Origin: Clostridiales bacterium
GTDB taxonomy: Bacteria; Bacillota; Clostridia; Christensenellales; Borkfalkiaceae
NCBI GenBank assembly: GCA_015055735.1
Contig: SVHP01000014.1
Coordinates: 1-35,015, forward strand
Reading direction: 5' to 3'
DNA: 35,015 bases
Shown: one piece after another, positions 7,073 to 15,061 of the stretch
Numbering within the stretch: the first letter of the stretch is position 1
How the letters are laid out: each line of letters begins with the position of its first letter
Program-made: the position numbers and the translations under genes
Notes under the pieces: generated by a model
Databases searched by the model: none
Told to the model about the DNA's origin: nothing
Seen by the model: only the letters and a program-made list of their open reading frames with translations

Positions 7073-7254
7073 CTAAACTTTTCTCGACATGTTAACCATT
7101 ACTGCTGTAAACTGAACTTTTGAGTTTCGCTCAAAACACACATTTGTCCCAAGGCAAAATTGGGGAACTTTTGATTTTGAACACCGTTTCTTTGAAATTT
7201 CACTTAAAAGCCAATCAAAAAGGCTGAAAATTGCCCATTTAGGGTCAAAATCGC
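7073..7254. other. Gene-poor stretch between rlmD and the secreted-protein gene, possible dispersed repeat
   Basis: About 180 bases have no convincing gene. A minus-strand frame of 66 codons spans it, but it starts inside rlmD, lacks a ribosome binding site at its start, and its stop falls just upstream of the next gene's AGGAGG. A perfect 7-base hairpin (TTTTGAG, loop TTTCG, CTCAAAA) lies at 7118-7136. The composition looks unlike the flanking genes. I suspect a degenerate or dispersed element but see no second copy in this window. Confidence 0.3.
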
Positions 7255-8658
7255 TTATTTCCGTGTGAGACACACGACACTCTCGACGTGTTTGGTTTGG
7301 GCGAACATGTCGAAAGGTCTTACGTAAGAAATTTCGTATCTTAAAGTAGGGTTTTCTACCCTTTTGATTTGACCGTCAATTTGTTCTAAGGTTCCAACTA
7401 ACAACCCTACGTCACGCGCAAGGGTTGACGGTTTACAAGAAACGTAAACAATTTTATCGATATCACTTTTTAATATTGCATTTATTACTTTTATATCGCA
7501 ACCTTTTCTTGGTGGGTCTAAAACCACGCAAACGTCAGCGTTTTCCTTCTTTTCTTTAGCGATTATGTCTGGTAGAATCTCTTCGCATTTCCCTTGATAA
7601 TTACTAATCTTTTGGTCAAGCTTATTCATTTTGGCTAATTGATTTGCGCAATCGACTGCTTCTTGAACGATTTCTATTCCGATTGCCTTTTTTGCGTTTT
7701 CAGCAAGTATTGCAGTCATTAAACCTGCCCCACTATACGCATCGATAACTACGGTATCTTTATTTGCTGAAACTAATTGTCTAACGGTAGAATAAAGTTT
7801 TGAACATACAGAGTTATTGACTTGCATAAAACTTTGAACACCTATCTTATACCTTATCCCAAGCATATCCCCTGTATAGTCGGGACTGCCATAAACAAGA
7901 ATAAATTCTTTACCGAATATTACGTTGGTATCCTTTTTATTTACGTTTAAGTATAGAGAAAATTCGTATTTTACGTTTTTCTTTATAATCTCAACAAGCC
8001 TTTCAATTCCACGAATTTTTTTATCTAAAACCACTGCAGTTATAATCAAACTACCTTTAATTTCTTTTACGGTAATTTCTCTTAATTCGCCCGAATTGGT
8101 ATTTTCGTCGTAACCTAAAATGTTAAATTCTTCTATGTACTCGTTAAAAGCCTTGATGACGTCTTCCGTCCAAGGTGCATTTATTAAACAGTCGGTTATA
8201 GGTATAACCCTATGCGAATTTTCGGCGTAAAAACCTATTAACGTTCCGTTTTGGCTAGCACAAACGGGAAGTTGTAATTTATTTCTATATCTAAACTCAT
8301 TGTCGCCACGAACTGCAGGCATTAAGTTTACGTCAAGCCCTGCAACCTTTCTAAAGGTAGTTTGAATACTTTCTTCTTTTATCTTTAATTGGTTTAAATA
8401 TTTGATATGTTGTAACTGACAACCACCACATTTAGTAAATACCGGACATTTTGGTCTAATTCTAACGTCAGCAGGCGTCAATATTTCTAACGCTTTACCA
8501 TATGCGCATTTGGACGATACTTTTAGAACCTTTACTCTAACTTTTTCGCCACATAAAGTAAATGGGACAAATACAACCGTCCCATCTTGTTTTATTATTC
8601 CTTCTCCATTTGAGTTTATTCCACAAACAATACCTATAAACTCATCGTTCTTTTTCAT
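7255..8658 (-). CDS. rlmD: 23S rRNA (uracil-C5) methyltransferase, RlmD/RlmCD type
   Basis: This 467-residue member of the TrmA/RlmD family methylates C5 of a uridine in RNA, most likely in 23S rRNA. An N-terminal TRAM RNA-binding domain spans roughly residues 5-60. The iron-sulfur cluster segment reads CPVFTKCGGCQLQH (C-x5-C-x2-C). The SAM-binding motif is DAYSGAGLMTAIL, followed by a VVLDPPRKGC motif and the catalytic-cysteine segment YVSCKPSTLARD. In most relatives the residue after that cysteine is asparagine, aspartate or serine; here it is lysine. The C-terminus HVESVVCLTRK is standard. Whether it modifies U747, U1939 or both cannot be told from sequence. It follows the membrane-protein gene by 8 bases, so it is probably the end of that cluster. 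Confidence 0.85.
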   Translation of the reverse strand: MKKNDEFIGIVCGINSNGEGIIKQDGTVVFVPFTLCGEKVRVKVLKVSSKCAYGKALEILTPADVRIRPKCPVFTKCGGCQLQHIKYLNQLKIKEESIQTTFRKVAGLDVNLMPAVRGDNEFRYRNKLQLPVCASQNGTLIGFYAENSHRVIPITDCLINAPWTEDVIKAFNEYIEEFNILGYDENTNSGELREITVKEIKGSLIITAVVLDKKIRGIERLVEIIKKNVKYEFSLYLNVNKKDTNVIFGKEFILVYGSPDYTGDMLGIRYKIGVQSFMQVNNSVCSKLYSTVRQLVSANKDTVVIDAYSGAGLMTAILAENAKKAIGIEIVQEAVDCANQLAKMNKLDQKISNYQGKCEEILPDIIAKEKKENADVCVVLDPPRKGCDIKVINAILKSDIDKIVYVSCKPSTLARDVGLLVGTLEQIDGQIKRVENPTLRYEISYVRPFDMFAQTKHVESVVCLTRK

Positions 8659-8666
8659 TTTATTAC

Positions 8667-9197
8667 CTATTTAATTATTCTTCTTAAAGTTTTATCAATA
8701 GTAAATTTCAAAACGATAACCGATCTATCGAAAACAAAGAAAAATACTACTGCAAGCAAGCCGACTAAATACACTACGTACTTTGCAAATTGTTCGGGAA
8801 TATCCGTAATCGGCATTTGTAATACTACCGTGTAATACAAATAGCAAAGATAAAATGCGATTATGCACCAAATTAGCCCCACAACTATACAAGTTAAGTT
8901 CTTGACGTTTTTTTGCAACATTTTATGTCTTACGATAGGATAAATACCAAAAAAAGTAAAATATGCAGGAAAAATAACTGCAAAACTAAAGGCACTTAGA
9001 ATAACCGCAATAACCCCACCGACTAAAAAAGTCAAAAGACTTCCCTTGAAAGAGTTATAATAAAGTGGTAAAAGAACGATTATCGATGCTGTAACTAGCA
9101 TAAATACGTCAGTCATTTCTATGTAAGCGCCTATCGTTAATAAAATAGCAACTAAACTTGATGCTACTGCGCATAGCGAAATTACCTTGCTTTTCAT
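8667..9197 (-). CDS. Integral membrane protein, five predicted helices, function unknown
   Basis: The 176 residues form about five hydrophobic segments: near 8-27, 32-48, 53-85 (possibly two), 100-125 and 140-162. The C-terminus is basic (DKTLRRIIK). Topology and size resemble substrate-binding S components of ECF vitamin transporters or small DUF2232-like proteins, but no binding motif is recognisable, so neither is claimed. The ATG overlaps the stop codon of the upstream J-like gene by one base (TAATG), which implies translational coupling. rlmD follows 8 bases later. The context suggests a co-expressed module with the J-like and DUF5685 proteins. Confidence 0.7.
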   Translation of the reverse strand: MKSKVISLCAVASSLVAILLTIGAYIEMTDVFMLVTASIIVLLPLYYNSFKGSLLTFLVGGVIAVILSAFSFAVIFPAYFTFFGIYPIVRHKMLQKNVKNLTCIVVGLIWCIIAFYLCYLYYTVVLQMPITDIPEQFAKYVVYLVGLLAVVFFFVFDRSVIVLKFTIDKTLRRIIK

Positions 9198-9805
9198 TAT
9201 CTACAATTACAACACATATTGAGCATAGCGTTCATACAACACCACGTGAGACAAAAGTCTGCGCAACCGTTACTGTCCGTGCCACCCATTTGTCTATTTT
9301 GCGATGCTTGTTCTTCACTATACGTTGTTCTATTATTAAATTGCTTATCGTTATACTCAATAACTTGTTTTAATTTGGTATACGCATTGATATATTTATT
9401 GTTATGCGGTTCCATATTAAGCGCTATTTCTAGTTGCTTTTTACTGTCGTTAATCCAATTCTTTTTATAAAAAATAACCGATTGTAAATAGTGCCATTCG
9501 GCGCTTCTATTATTGATATTATCGAGTTTAATTTGGGCTGACGTTATGTCGCCCTTTTTAATCAATTCTTCAACCTCGTCAAAAGTGTGAATATCGGTAG
9601 TATTTTCTTGATAATTTACTCTAGACGCCTTTATTTCTTGATATGCAGTTTCTAGCTTAGTTAAGTTTCTAGCAGCTTCGTTACCTAGTTCACCTTCTAG
9701 AAAACGGTCTCTTGAATATTGATTTTTTAAGGTTTGATAGGCATTTTCTATCTCTTCTTCAGTTGCATTAGGTTGTAATCCTAAAATTTTGAAGTATTCT
9801 TGCAT
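9197..9805 (-). CDS. J-domain-like protein lacking the HPD motif, with a cysteine-rich tail
   Basis: The first 60 or so residues follow the J-domain pattern: EYFKILGLQPNATEEEIENA for helix I to II, then a region where the HPD tripeptide should appear near 31-33, and LTKLETAYQEIKAS for helix III. HPD is replaced by SRD, so stimulation of a DnaK ATPase is unlikely. A middle region (about 85-150) looks like helical repeats, possibly tetratricopeptide-like. The last 25 residues are strikingly cysteine-rich, including WCCMNAMLNMCCNCR. The start has GGAGA 6 bases upstream and lies 25 bases inside the DUF5685 gene; the stop overlaps the next start by one base. A similar pairing of J-like and DUF5685 genes in Clostridia is recalled, not checked. 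Confidence 0.75.
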   Translation of the reverse strand: MQEYFKILGLQPNATEEEIENAYQTLKNQYSRDRFLEGELGNEAARNLTKLETAYQEIKASRVNYQENTTDIHTFDEVEELIKKGDITSAQIKLDNINNRSAEWHYLQSVIFYKKNWINDSKKQLEIALNMEPHNNKYINAYTKLKQVIEYNDKQFNNRTTYSEEQASQNRQMGGTDSNGCADFCLTWCCMNAMLNMCCNCR

Positions 9806-10647
9806 TTTTTGTTCTCCATAATATTTTTTGTTTGGGAAATTATTCCCCTATATAATATATTATCAGTCAAATCGTGATTAAATTTATAGTCCAACTCAGA
9901 AGTCAATTGGTTAATTTTACTGATAACTGACGCAAAAACAATCATAATATCTTGTCCGTGCTTTTCCACTAGCGTTTGCTTATCTTGAGTATCTAAATAA
10001 GCGTTTACAAAAACGTTATAATCACCTTTTTTCTTATCTTTGTCAAAATCGTCAAGCGCATCGATTAGATATATCCATTTACCTATATAGTATGCTAGTT
10101 CTTTAACCTTTTCATTACAATCGTCTTGCAATAAAACTTCTATAATTTCTTGCATCATTAGCCCAAACGGATCTGCTATTCTATCAATACTATCGCAATT
10201 AGCTTTTTCTAAACTTAAAAGCCCGTCGTATCTTTCCTTAACAATCTTATCTATTTTAGGTTCTTTTTTCTTTGCTATCTTATACGATTTTTTGAAAAAT
10301 GCTCTCTTTAGTTTACCCTTATTATTATCTATAACGTCATCGTTAAGTTTATAATATGCTAAAATAACGTTCAAACAAGCGATTCTCTCGGTTAATTCGT
10401 CAACTTCAGCAATAGGCTTTTTTCTTATCGGATGAATAACACAATGTTGTTTTTCCACTTTGACGTCTATATTTTTTAAATTATGCAAAAGCACCGACAA
10501 GAAAGTCAAGTCGTAATTGAGAACAAATCGTGCTTTTTGACCACACGCCTTCCCCAAGCCTTTACAAAGCCCACAATACATCGCTTGATACAATACTGTA
10601 TCTTTTACGTACATATTGGGCATATCCGTCTTAACGTATCCAAACAT
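9781..10647 (-). CDS. DUF5685 family protein
   Basis: This 288-residue protein begins MFGYVKTDMPNMYVKDTVLY, followed by AMYCGLCKGLGKACGQKAR with closely spaced cysteines near residues 30-42. This opening is characteristic of the DUF5685 family of Clostridia. The middle contains acidic and lysine-rich segments, including YIGKWIYLIDALDDFDKDKKKGDYN, whose repeated aspartates and predicted helices recall the metal-binding helices of isoprenoid synthases. That resemblance is only an impression. No function has been established that I know of. It starts 4 bases after trpS with an AAGGTGAT ribosome binding site, and it overlaps the J-like gene by 25 bases, pointing to coordinated expression. Confidence 0.75.
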   Translation of the reverse strand: MFGYVKTDMPNMYVKDTVLYQAMYCGLCKGLGKACGQKARFVLNYDLTFLSVLLHNLKNIDVKVEKQHCVIHPIRKKPIAEVDELTERIACLNVILAYYKLNDDVIDNNKGKLKRAFFKKSYKIAKKKEPKIDKIVKERYDGLLSLEKANCDSIDRIADPFGLMMQEIIEVLLQDDCNEKVKELAYYIGKWIYLIDALDDFDKDKKKGDYNVFVNAYLDTQDKQTLVEKHGQDIMIVFASVISKINQLTSELDYKFNHDLTDNILYRGIISQTKNIMENKKCKNTSKF

Positions 10648-10651
10648 TTAA

Positions 10652-11653
10652 TCACCTTTTCCTTAATACAAGGCCAACCTTTTTATATACTTTATTTAAC
10701 GTTCTATAAGCAAGTCTTTCAGCCCTTTCAGCACCGTTTTTGAGAACTTCGTCTAAGTAGGCTTTATCAGTTAATAATCTATTCTTTTCTTGTCTTATAG
10801 GCTCGATTACCGAAGCAACCACTTCTCCAACTGCAACCTTAAAGTCGCCGTATCCCTTACCTTCAAACTCAATTTCGGCTTGTTCAAAAGTCTTGTCGGT
10901 AAATGCGCAATATATTGATAATAAATTGCTAATACCAGGTTTTTCAGGGCTAAAAATAATTTTGTTATCGCTATCAGTCACTGCACGCTTGAATTTCTTT
11001 ATAATAGTTTGAGGTTCATCGTCCATAGAAATGAAAGCGTTTAAGTTAGCGTCTGACTTACTCATTTTTCTTTCAGGTTCTGCTAAGCTCATTACTCTTG
11101 CAGCCGATTTACCGATATATCCTTCTGGAACTTTGAAGGTTTCGCCAAATCTATTATTAAAGCGAATTGCTAAATCCCTTGCTAATTCTAAATGTTGCTT
11201 TTGATCAGCACCGATAGGAACTAATTCTGTTTGATATAATAAAATATCGGCAGCCATAAGAACGGGATAATCCATTAAACCCATATTTATATTGTCTTCG
11301 TGTTTTAAACTTTTATCCTTAAATTGGGTCATTCTTGACAATTCACCAGGATAACAAACGGTATTTAAAATCCACGTTAATTCAGCGTGCGCTGAAACGT
11401 GCGATTGAGCAAAAACAATGGATTGTTCAGGGTCTATCCCACAAGCGATATATAACGCTGCAAGTTCGTAAGTGTTTTTTCTCAAAATCGCTGGGTCTTG
11501 TTTTACCGTCAACGTATGTAAGTCTGCGATTGAGAAAACGCTATTATAATCGTCTTGTAATTTCTTAAAATTTCTTAACGCACCCAAGTAGTTACCTATC
11601 GTTAAAATACCACTTGGTTGAATTGCACTAAATAATATTTTCTTGTCTTCCAT
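10652..11653 (-). CDS. trpS: Tryptophan--tRNA ligase
   Basis: This class I aminoacyl-tRNA synthetase charges tRNA-Trp with tryptophan. The HIGH-equivalent is in PSGILTIGNYLG near the N-terminus and the KMSKS loop is RKMSKSDAN. GADQKQHLELARDLA is also family-typical. I place the start at the ATG at 11653 (333 residues), preceded by AGGTG at proper spacing and giving the usual length; a longer frame from 11695 would overlap the thrC end and has no clear ribosome binding site. It lies 31 bases after thrC. No T-box leader is present, as there is no room, so tryptophan control would have to come from elsewhere. DUF5685 follows after 4 bases. Confidence 0.97.
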   Translation of the reverse strand: MEDKKILFSAIQPSGILTIGNYLGALRNFKKLQDDYNSVFSIADLHTLTVKQDPAILRKNTYELAALYIACGIDPEQSIVFAQSHVSAHAELTWILNTVCYPGELSRMTQFKDKSLKHEDNINMGLMDYPVLMAADILLYQTELVPIGADQKQHLELARDLAIRFNNRFGETFKVPEGYIGKSAARVMSLAEPERKMSKSDANLNAFISMDDEPQTIIKKFKRAVTDSDNKIIFSPEKPGISNLLSIYCAFTDKTFEQAEIEFEGKGYGDFKVAVGEVVASVIEPIRQEKNRLLTDKAYLDEVLKNGAERAERLAYRTLNKVYKKVGLVLRKR

Positions 11654-11684
11654 TATATTACACCTAACTTTAATTTTCCTTGAA

Positions 11685-13169
11685 TTATTGTTCAATAAAT
11701 TCCATAACGGCGCTAACCGTATCGTTTTTATTTATTACCTTGTTAAATCTCTTTTCTTTGGTTTTAAGTTGTGAAATTTGATAAGGTATTGGATTTGCCG
11801 TTTGTTCGTTTAATTTATACGCACACTTAAATGCATCGGTAGGCGCATTGCCGTTTATAGCACGCAACACGTCGTGAGCAAATTTATATGGACTTGCAGT
11901 TGATAGTATTACTACAGGTTTTTGATTTTTCGTATAATCTATAAAGTTCATCGCAACGTCATAAGCAACGGCAGTATGAGTATCTAGAACGTAGCCGTAT
12001 TCATCAAAAACCTCACCTATAGTTTGCAAACATTCTTCTTCATCACAATAATCGGCAAAGAAATCAGCGTCTAATTTTTTCTTTTCATCGTCTTTTAAGC
12101 TATATTTTCCCGTTTCCTTTAACTCTGCCATTCTCTTGTCGGTAAGTTCAAAATCTCTATTAGAAAGTTCAAACACCAACCTTTCAAGGTTACTAGAGAT
12201 AAGAATATCCATAGATGGAGAAACCGTTTTGAAAAACTCTCTATTTGCATCGTAAGTACCGTTAGCAAAAAATTCGGTTAAAACGTTATTAGAGTTAGAC
12301 GCACAAACGAGTTTATCGATTGGTAAACCCATTTGTTTAGCATAATAACCTGCTAAAATATTACCGAAATTTCCCGTTGGAACTACAAAGTTCACTTTGT
12401 CGTTAGGTTTTATTTCACCTGACGACAAGAGATCTGCGTATGCTGAAAAATAATAGGTAATTTGTGGGGCTAGTCTACCAAAGTTCATGGAATTTGCGCT
12501 TGATAAAACTATTCCCTTCTTTAACAAATCGCTTGCAATTTCTTTGCTAGTAAAAATCTTTTTAACAGCCGTTTGACAATCGTCAAAATTGCCTTCAACT
12601 GCAACGACGTTAACGTTGTCGCCTTCTTGAGTGGTCATTTGCATTTTTTGCATATCGCTCACCCCTTCACTTGGGAAAAATACCATGACCTTTATGCCTT
12701 TTGCATCTTTAAAACCTTCTAGAGCGGCTTTACCCGTATCCCCACTAGTCGCAACTAAAATTAGAACTTCTTCCTTTATCCCACTTAGGTCGCAACCTTT
12801 TCTTAATAGATATGGTAATAAAGTTAAAGCAACGTCCTTAAACGCTAAAGTTGGGCCGTGGAAAAGTTCCATTATAAACCTTTTATCGTCAATCTTAACA
12901 AGAGGTGCACCGTCGTTATCTTCAAACTTAGAATAACTGTTTTTACAAGCAGTTAATAAATCCTCATAATCGTATTCTTCTAGGTATTTATGAAGAACGA
13001 AACACGCACGTTCAGCGTAGTCCATCTCTGTCATTTTCGTTATATCGTCCATGCTTATGGTTGGGAACGACTGTGGTACAAAAAGACCACCATCATCTGC
13101 CAATCCTTTAGCTATTGCCGTCGCTGCACAATCGACTTGCGACCTTCCTCTCGTACTAATAAATTTCAT
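11685..13169 (-). CDS. thrC: Threonine synthase
   Basis: This PLP enzyme converts O-phosphohomoserine to threonine and phosphate. The 494-residue length and the start MKFISTRGRSQ, then GLADDGGLFVP, fit the long bacterial class that includes the E. coli type. The PLP-binding lysine is at about 111 in HGPTLAFKDVALT; ATSGDTGKAALEGF near 145 binds the cofactor phosphate region, and SANSMNFGRLAPQ and PTGNFGNILAGY follow. The ATG has GGAGAAATT upstream. A terminator-like hairpin ends only 22 bases before the start codon, and a plausible promoter lies just upstream of that hairpin, so expression may be attenuated or depend on read-through. No hom or thrB neighbours are present. Confidence 0.96.
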   Translation of the reverse strand: MKFISTRGRSQVDCAATAIAKGLADDGGLFVPQSFPTISMDDITKMTEMDYAERACFVLHKYLEEYDYEDLLTACKNSYSKFEDNDGAPLVKIDDKRFIMELFHGPTLAFKDVALTLLPYLLRKGCDLSGIKEEVLILVATSGDTGKAALEGFKDAKGIKVMVFFPSEGVSDMQKMQMTTQEGDNVNVVAVEGNFDDCQTAVKKIFTSKEIASDLLKKGIVLSSANSMNFGRLAPQITYYFSAYADLLSSGEIKPNDKVNFVVPTGNFGNILAGYYAKQMGLPIDKLVCASNSNNVLTEFFANGTYDANREFFKTVSPSMDILISSNLERLVFELSNRDFELTDKRMAELKETGKYSLKDDEKKKLDADFFADYCDEEECLQTIGEVFDEYGYVLDTHTAVAYDVAMNFIDYTKNQKPVVILSTASPYKFAHDVLRAINGNAPTDAFKCAYKLNEQTANPIPYQISQLKTKEKRFNKVINKNDTVSAVMEFIEQ

Positions 13170-13191
13170 AATTTCTCCAAATAAAAAAATA

Positions 13192-13218
13192 AAAAGTCGG
13201 AAAAAACTTCCGACTTTT
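13192..13218 (-). terminator. Intrinsic terminator or leader hairpin between the P-loop gene and thrC
   Basis: Eleven base pairs (AAAAGTCGGAA with TTCCGACTTTT) close a 5-base loop. On the minus strand it is followed by a T-rich tail (13191-13184). It should end the P-loop transcript, but thrC begins 22 bases beyond, leaving no room for a promoter between them. Confidence 0.85.
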
Positions 13219-13228
13219 ATTTTACACC

Positions 13229-13257
13229 ATTTTACATATAAAAATCAAGTTATTCAA
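13229..13257 (-). promoter_or_regulatory. Candidate promoter for thrC-trpS
   Basis: On the minus strand TTGAAT (13257-13252), a 17-base spacer and TAAAAT (13234-13229) form a reasonable sigma-A promoter that overlaps the last codons of the P-loop gene. The predicted start near 13222 would place the hairpin at 13192-13218 at the very 5' end of the thrC mRNA. Confidence 0.4.
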
Positions 13258-13657
13258 CGTGCTTTAATATAAAATCAGGTAAATCTTCTTTTGCAGCGCT
13301 ACACGTTAAAACAAATTTAACGCCAAAGTTTTGTTCTAACTTTTCAATCGCTTCAAATAAACAATTTAATTCACTTAATGGCTTTTCTGCAATCCTTGCT
13401 ATACCGTCAACGTAAATAAATTCGTTGTCGCCGTTAGCTGCTACTAAGCCTTTAAGAAATCCACTAAATCCACAACCACCTTTTATATTAAAATCCGATA
13501 CGTCTAAATATCTGATTTGATTGCTTAAATCGTATGTATATCTAGTTGTATCAGTCACAAATATAACGTGACCTTTTGCTTGGTCTAGCGCACTGTTTGC
13601 GCTTTCGATTATTGCCTTAGTTTTGCCTGTCCCCTTTGGTCCGTAAATAATTTTCAT
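13250..13657 (-). CDS. Small P-loop ATP-binding protein, function unknown
   Basis: This 135-residue protein has a Walker A motif GPKGTGKT at about residues 6-13 at its very N-terminus, and a Walker B-like EFIYVDGIARI near 98-108. The fold is probably a minimal P-loop NTPase; between the motifs lies a TRYTYDLSNQIRYLD segment with no recognised function. The size is about half that of typical AAA or kinase domains, with no lid or substrate domain evident. It has its own promoter and a GGAGGAT ribosome binding site, and is followed by a terminator. Its neighbours (aminotransferase upstream, threonine synthase downstream) do not reveal a role. Confidence 0.7.
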   Translation of the reverse strand: MKIIYGPKGTGKTKAIIESANSALDQAKGHVIFVTDTTRYTYDLSNQIRYLDVSDFNIKGGCGFSGFLKGLVAANGDNEFIYVDGIARIAEKPLSELNCLFEAIEKLEQNFGVKFVLTCSAAKEDLPDFILKHVE

Positions 13658-13694
13658 TAGAAATAATCCTCCTGATAATATATTATCTACCTAT

Positions 13695-13723
13695 ATTGTA
13701 TAACACTTTTACAAAAATTACAA
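13695..13723 (-). promoter_or_regulatory. Promoter of the small P-loop protein gene
   Basis: On the minus strand TTGTAA (13723-13718) and TACAAT (13700-13695) are separated by 17 bases. The start codon lies about 37 bases further on behind GGAGGAT. The rest of the 125-base gap, from 13724 to 13782, is an AT-rich run without a clear terminator for the aminotransferase. Confidence 0.55.
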
Positions 13724-13782
13724 TAGGTTTTTAAAAATTTATTTAATATTTTTTAATTTTTTTATATTTTTTTAATTTAGAA

Positions 13783-14979
13783 TTATTGAAGTTCGTTTAT
13801 GAAAGCTTTAAGTCTCTTTAGTCCTTCCATTATATCTTCTTTTGATATTGCATAAGAAAGTCTTATACATTCATCGTTACCAAAAGCAACGCCAGGGATT
13901 AGCGCAACGCCTTTCTTTAAGGCTAAATCAGCAAATTTTAACGAGCCGTCAACCACTTCGCCTTGGAATTTTTTGCCGTATAACGCTGAAACGTTTACGA
14001 ATACGTAGAACGCACCCTTTGGTTCGATGCAAACGATATCTTTTACGTCCGACAATTCTTTTATCATAAGTTTTCTTCTCTCGTCAAAAACTTTTTGCAT
14101 ATCTAAAATAAATTCTTCGCCTTTTGGATCACTTAAAGCAGTCACTGAAGCGTATTGAGAAATTGAACAAGCATTACTCGTGGTATGACTTTGCATACTC
14201 GAAATTGCCTTTGCAATTTTTTGTGGAGCTGCTAAGTACCCTATTCTCCAACCTGTCATTGAATAAGTTTTTGACATACCATTTATAATAATTGTCAATT
14301 CCTTCATTTCTGGGCTATATTGCGCTATTGAATAATGCTTTTCATTTTCGTAAATCAATTTTTCATAAATTTCATCAGAAATTACGTAAATTCCCTTGTC
14401 TTGAGCAATTTTTGCGATAGCGTCTATTTCTTCTTTTGAATAAACTGCACCTGTTGGGTTGTTTGGGCTGTTTAGAATTAAACACTTAGTTTTATCGGTT
14501 ATAGCGTTTGCAAATTGTTCAGCCGTCATCTTGTATCCGTTTTCTTTTTGGGTTTGAACGTAAATACATTCTCCACCTGCAAGTTTAATGAGTTCAGGAT
14601 AGGTTAGCCAAAATGGACTTGGTAAAATAACTTGGTCGCCTTCGTCAACGATTGCCGATATTGCATGATAAAGCGAACTTTTTGCGCCTGAAGAAATTAC
14701 GATTTGCGCTGGATCGTATTGCAAGTTGTTGTCTTTATAAAATTTATCGCAAATTGCTTTTTTAAGTTCAACCGTGCCTGCTGCCGGCGTATATTTAGTA
14801 AAACCAATATCTAGCGCTTTTTTTGCGCTTTCAATGATAAAATCAGGGGTATTAAAGTCTGGTTCCCCTGCACCAAAACCTATAATCGAAACGCCTTCAG
14901 CCTTCAATTTTTTAGCCTTTGCAGTAATTTCAAGCGTTAGCGATGGTGCTATGCTTTGTACTTTTTTTGAAACACTCAT
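13783..14979 (-). CDS. PLP-dependent aminotransferase, aspartate aminotransferase family (class I)
   Basis: This 398-residue fold-type I aminotransferase probably moves the amino group of aspartate to 2-oxoglutarate. Landmarks in order are GFGAGEPDFNTPDFI near 34-48, KYTPAAGTVELKKAI near 62-76, NSPNNPTGAVY near 170-180, SDEIYEKLIY near 201-210, and the cofactor-binding lysine at about 237 in NGMSKTYSMTGWRIGYLA. The final RLSYAISKEDI contains the substrate-carboxylate arginine. This is the class Ib pattern of B. subtilis AspB, but related enzymes accept aromatic amino acids or prephenate, so I give no symbol. AAGGAG precedes the ATG. It lies 82 bases after prfA; that gap shows no clear terminator. 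Confidence 0.9.
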   Translation of the reverse strand: MSVSKKVQSIAPSLTLEITAKAKKLKAEGVSIIGFGAGEPDFNTPDFIIESAKKALDIGFTKYTPAAGTVELKKAICDKFYKDNNLQYDPAQIVISSGAKSSLYHAISAIVDEGDQVILPSPFWLTYPELIKLAGGECIYVQTQKENGYKMTAEQFANAITDKTKCLILNSPNNPTGAVYSKEEIDAIAKIAQDKGIYVISDEIYEKLIYENEKHYSIAQYSPEMKELTIIINGMSKTYSMTGWRIGYLAAPQKIAKAISSMQSHTTSNACSISQYASVTALSDPKGEEFILDMQKVFDERRKLMIKELSDVKDIVCIEPKGAFYVFVNVSALYGKKFQGEVVDGSLKFADLALKKGVALIPGVAFGNDECIRLSYAISKEDIMEGLKRLKAFINELQ

Positions 14980-15061
14980 TTTTTCTTGCTCCTTTGTATT
15001 ATAATAATTTCTATGTTTTGATTTTTAATTTCTTATTGTTAATATTTAACGATTTCTACGG

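Noticed and set aside
7073..7273. 66-codon minus-strand open frame as a gene
   Set aside because: It begins inside rlmD, has no ribosome binding site, and its stop lies against the next gene's AGGAGG; the translated sequence has no recognised relative.
11654..11695. Upstream extension of trpS to an ATG at 11695
   Set aside because: It would overlap thrC, lacks a ribosome binding site and adds 14 residues before the normal family start.
13170..13249. T-box leader for thrC or trpS
   Set aside because: The available leader is at most about 80 bases, with no specifier-loop or T-box consensus; only one hairpin is present.
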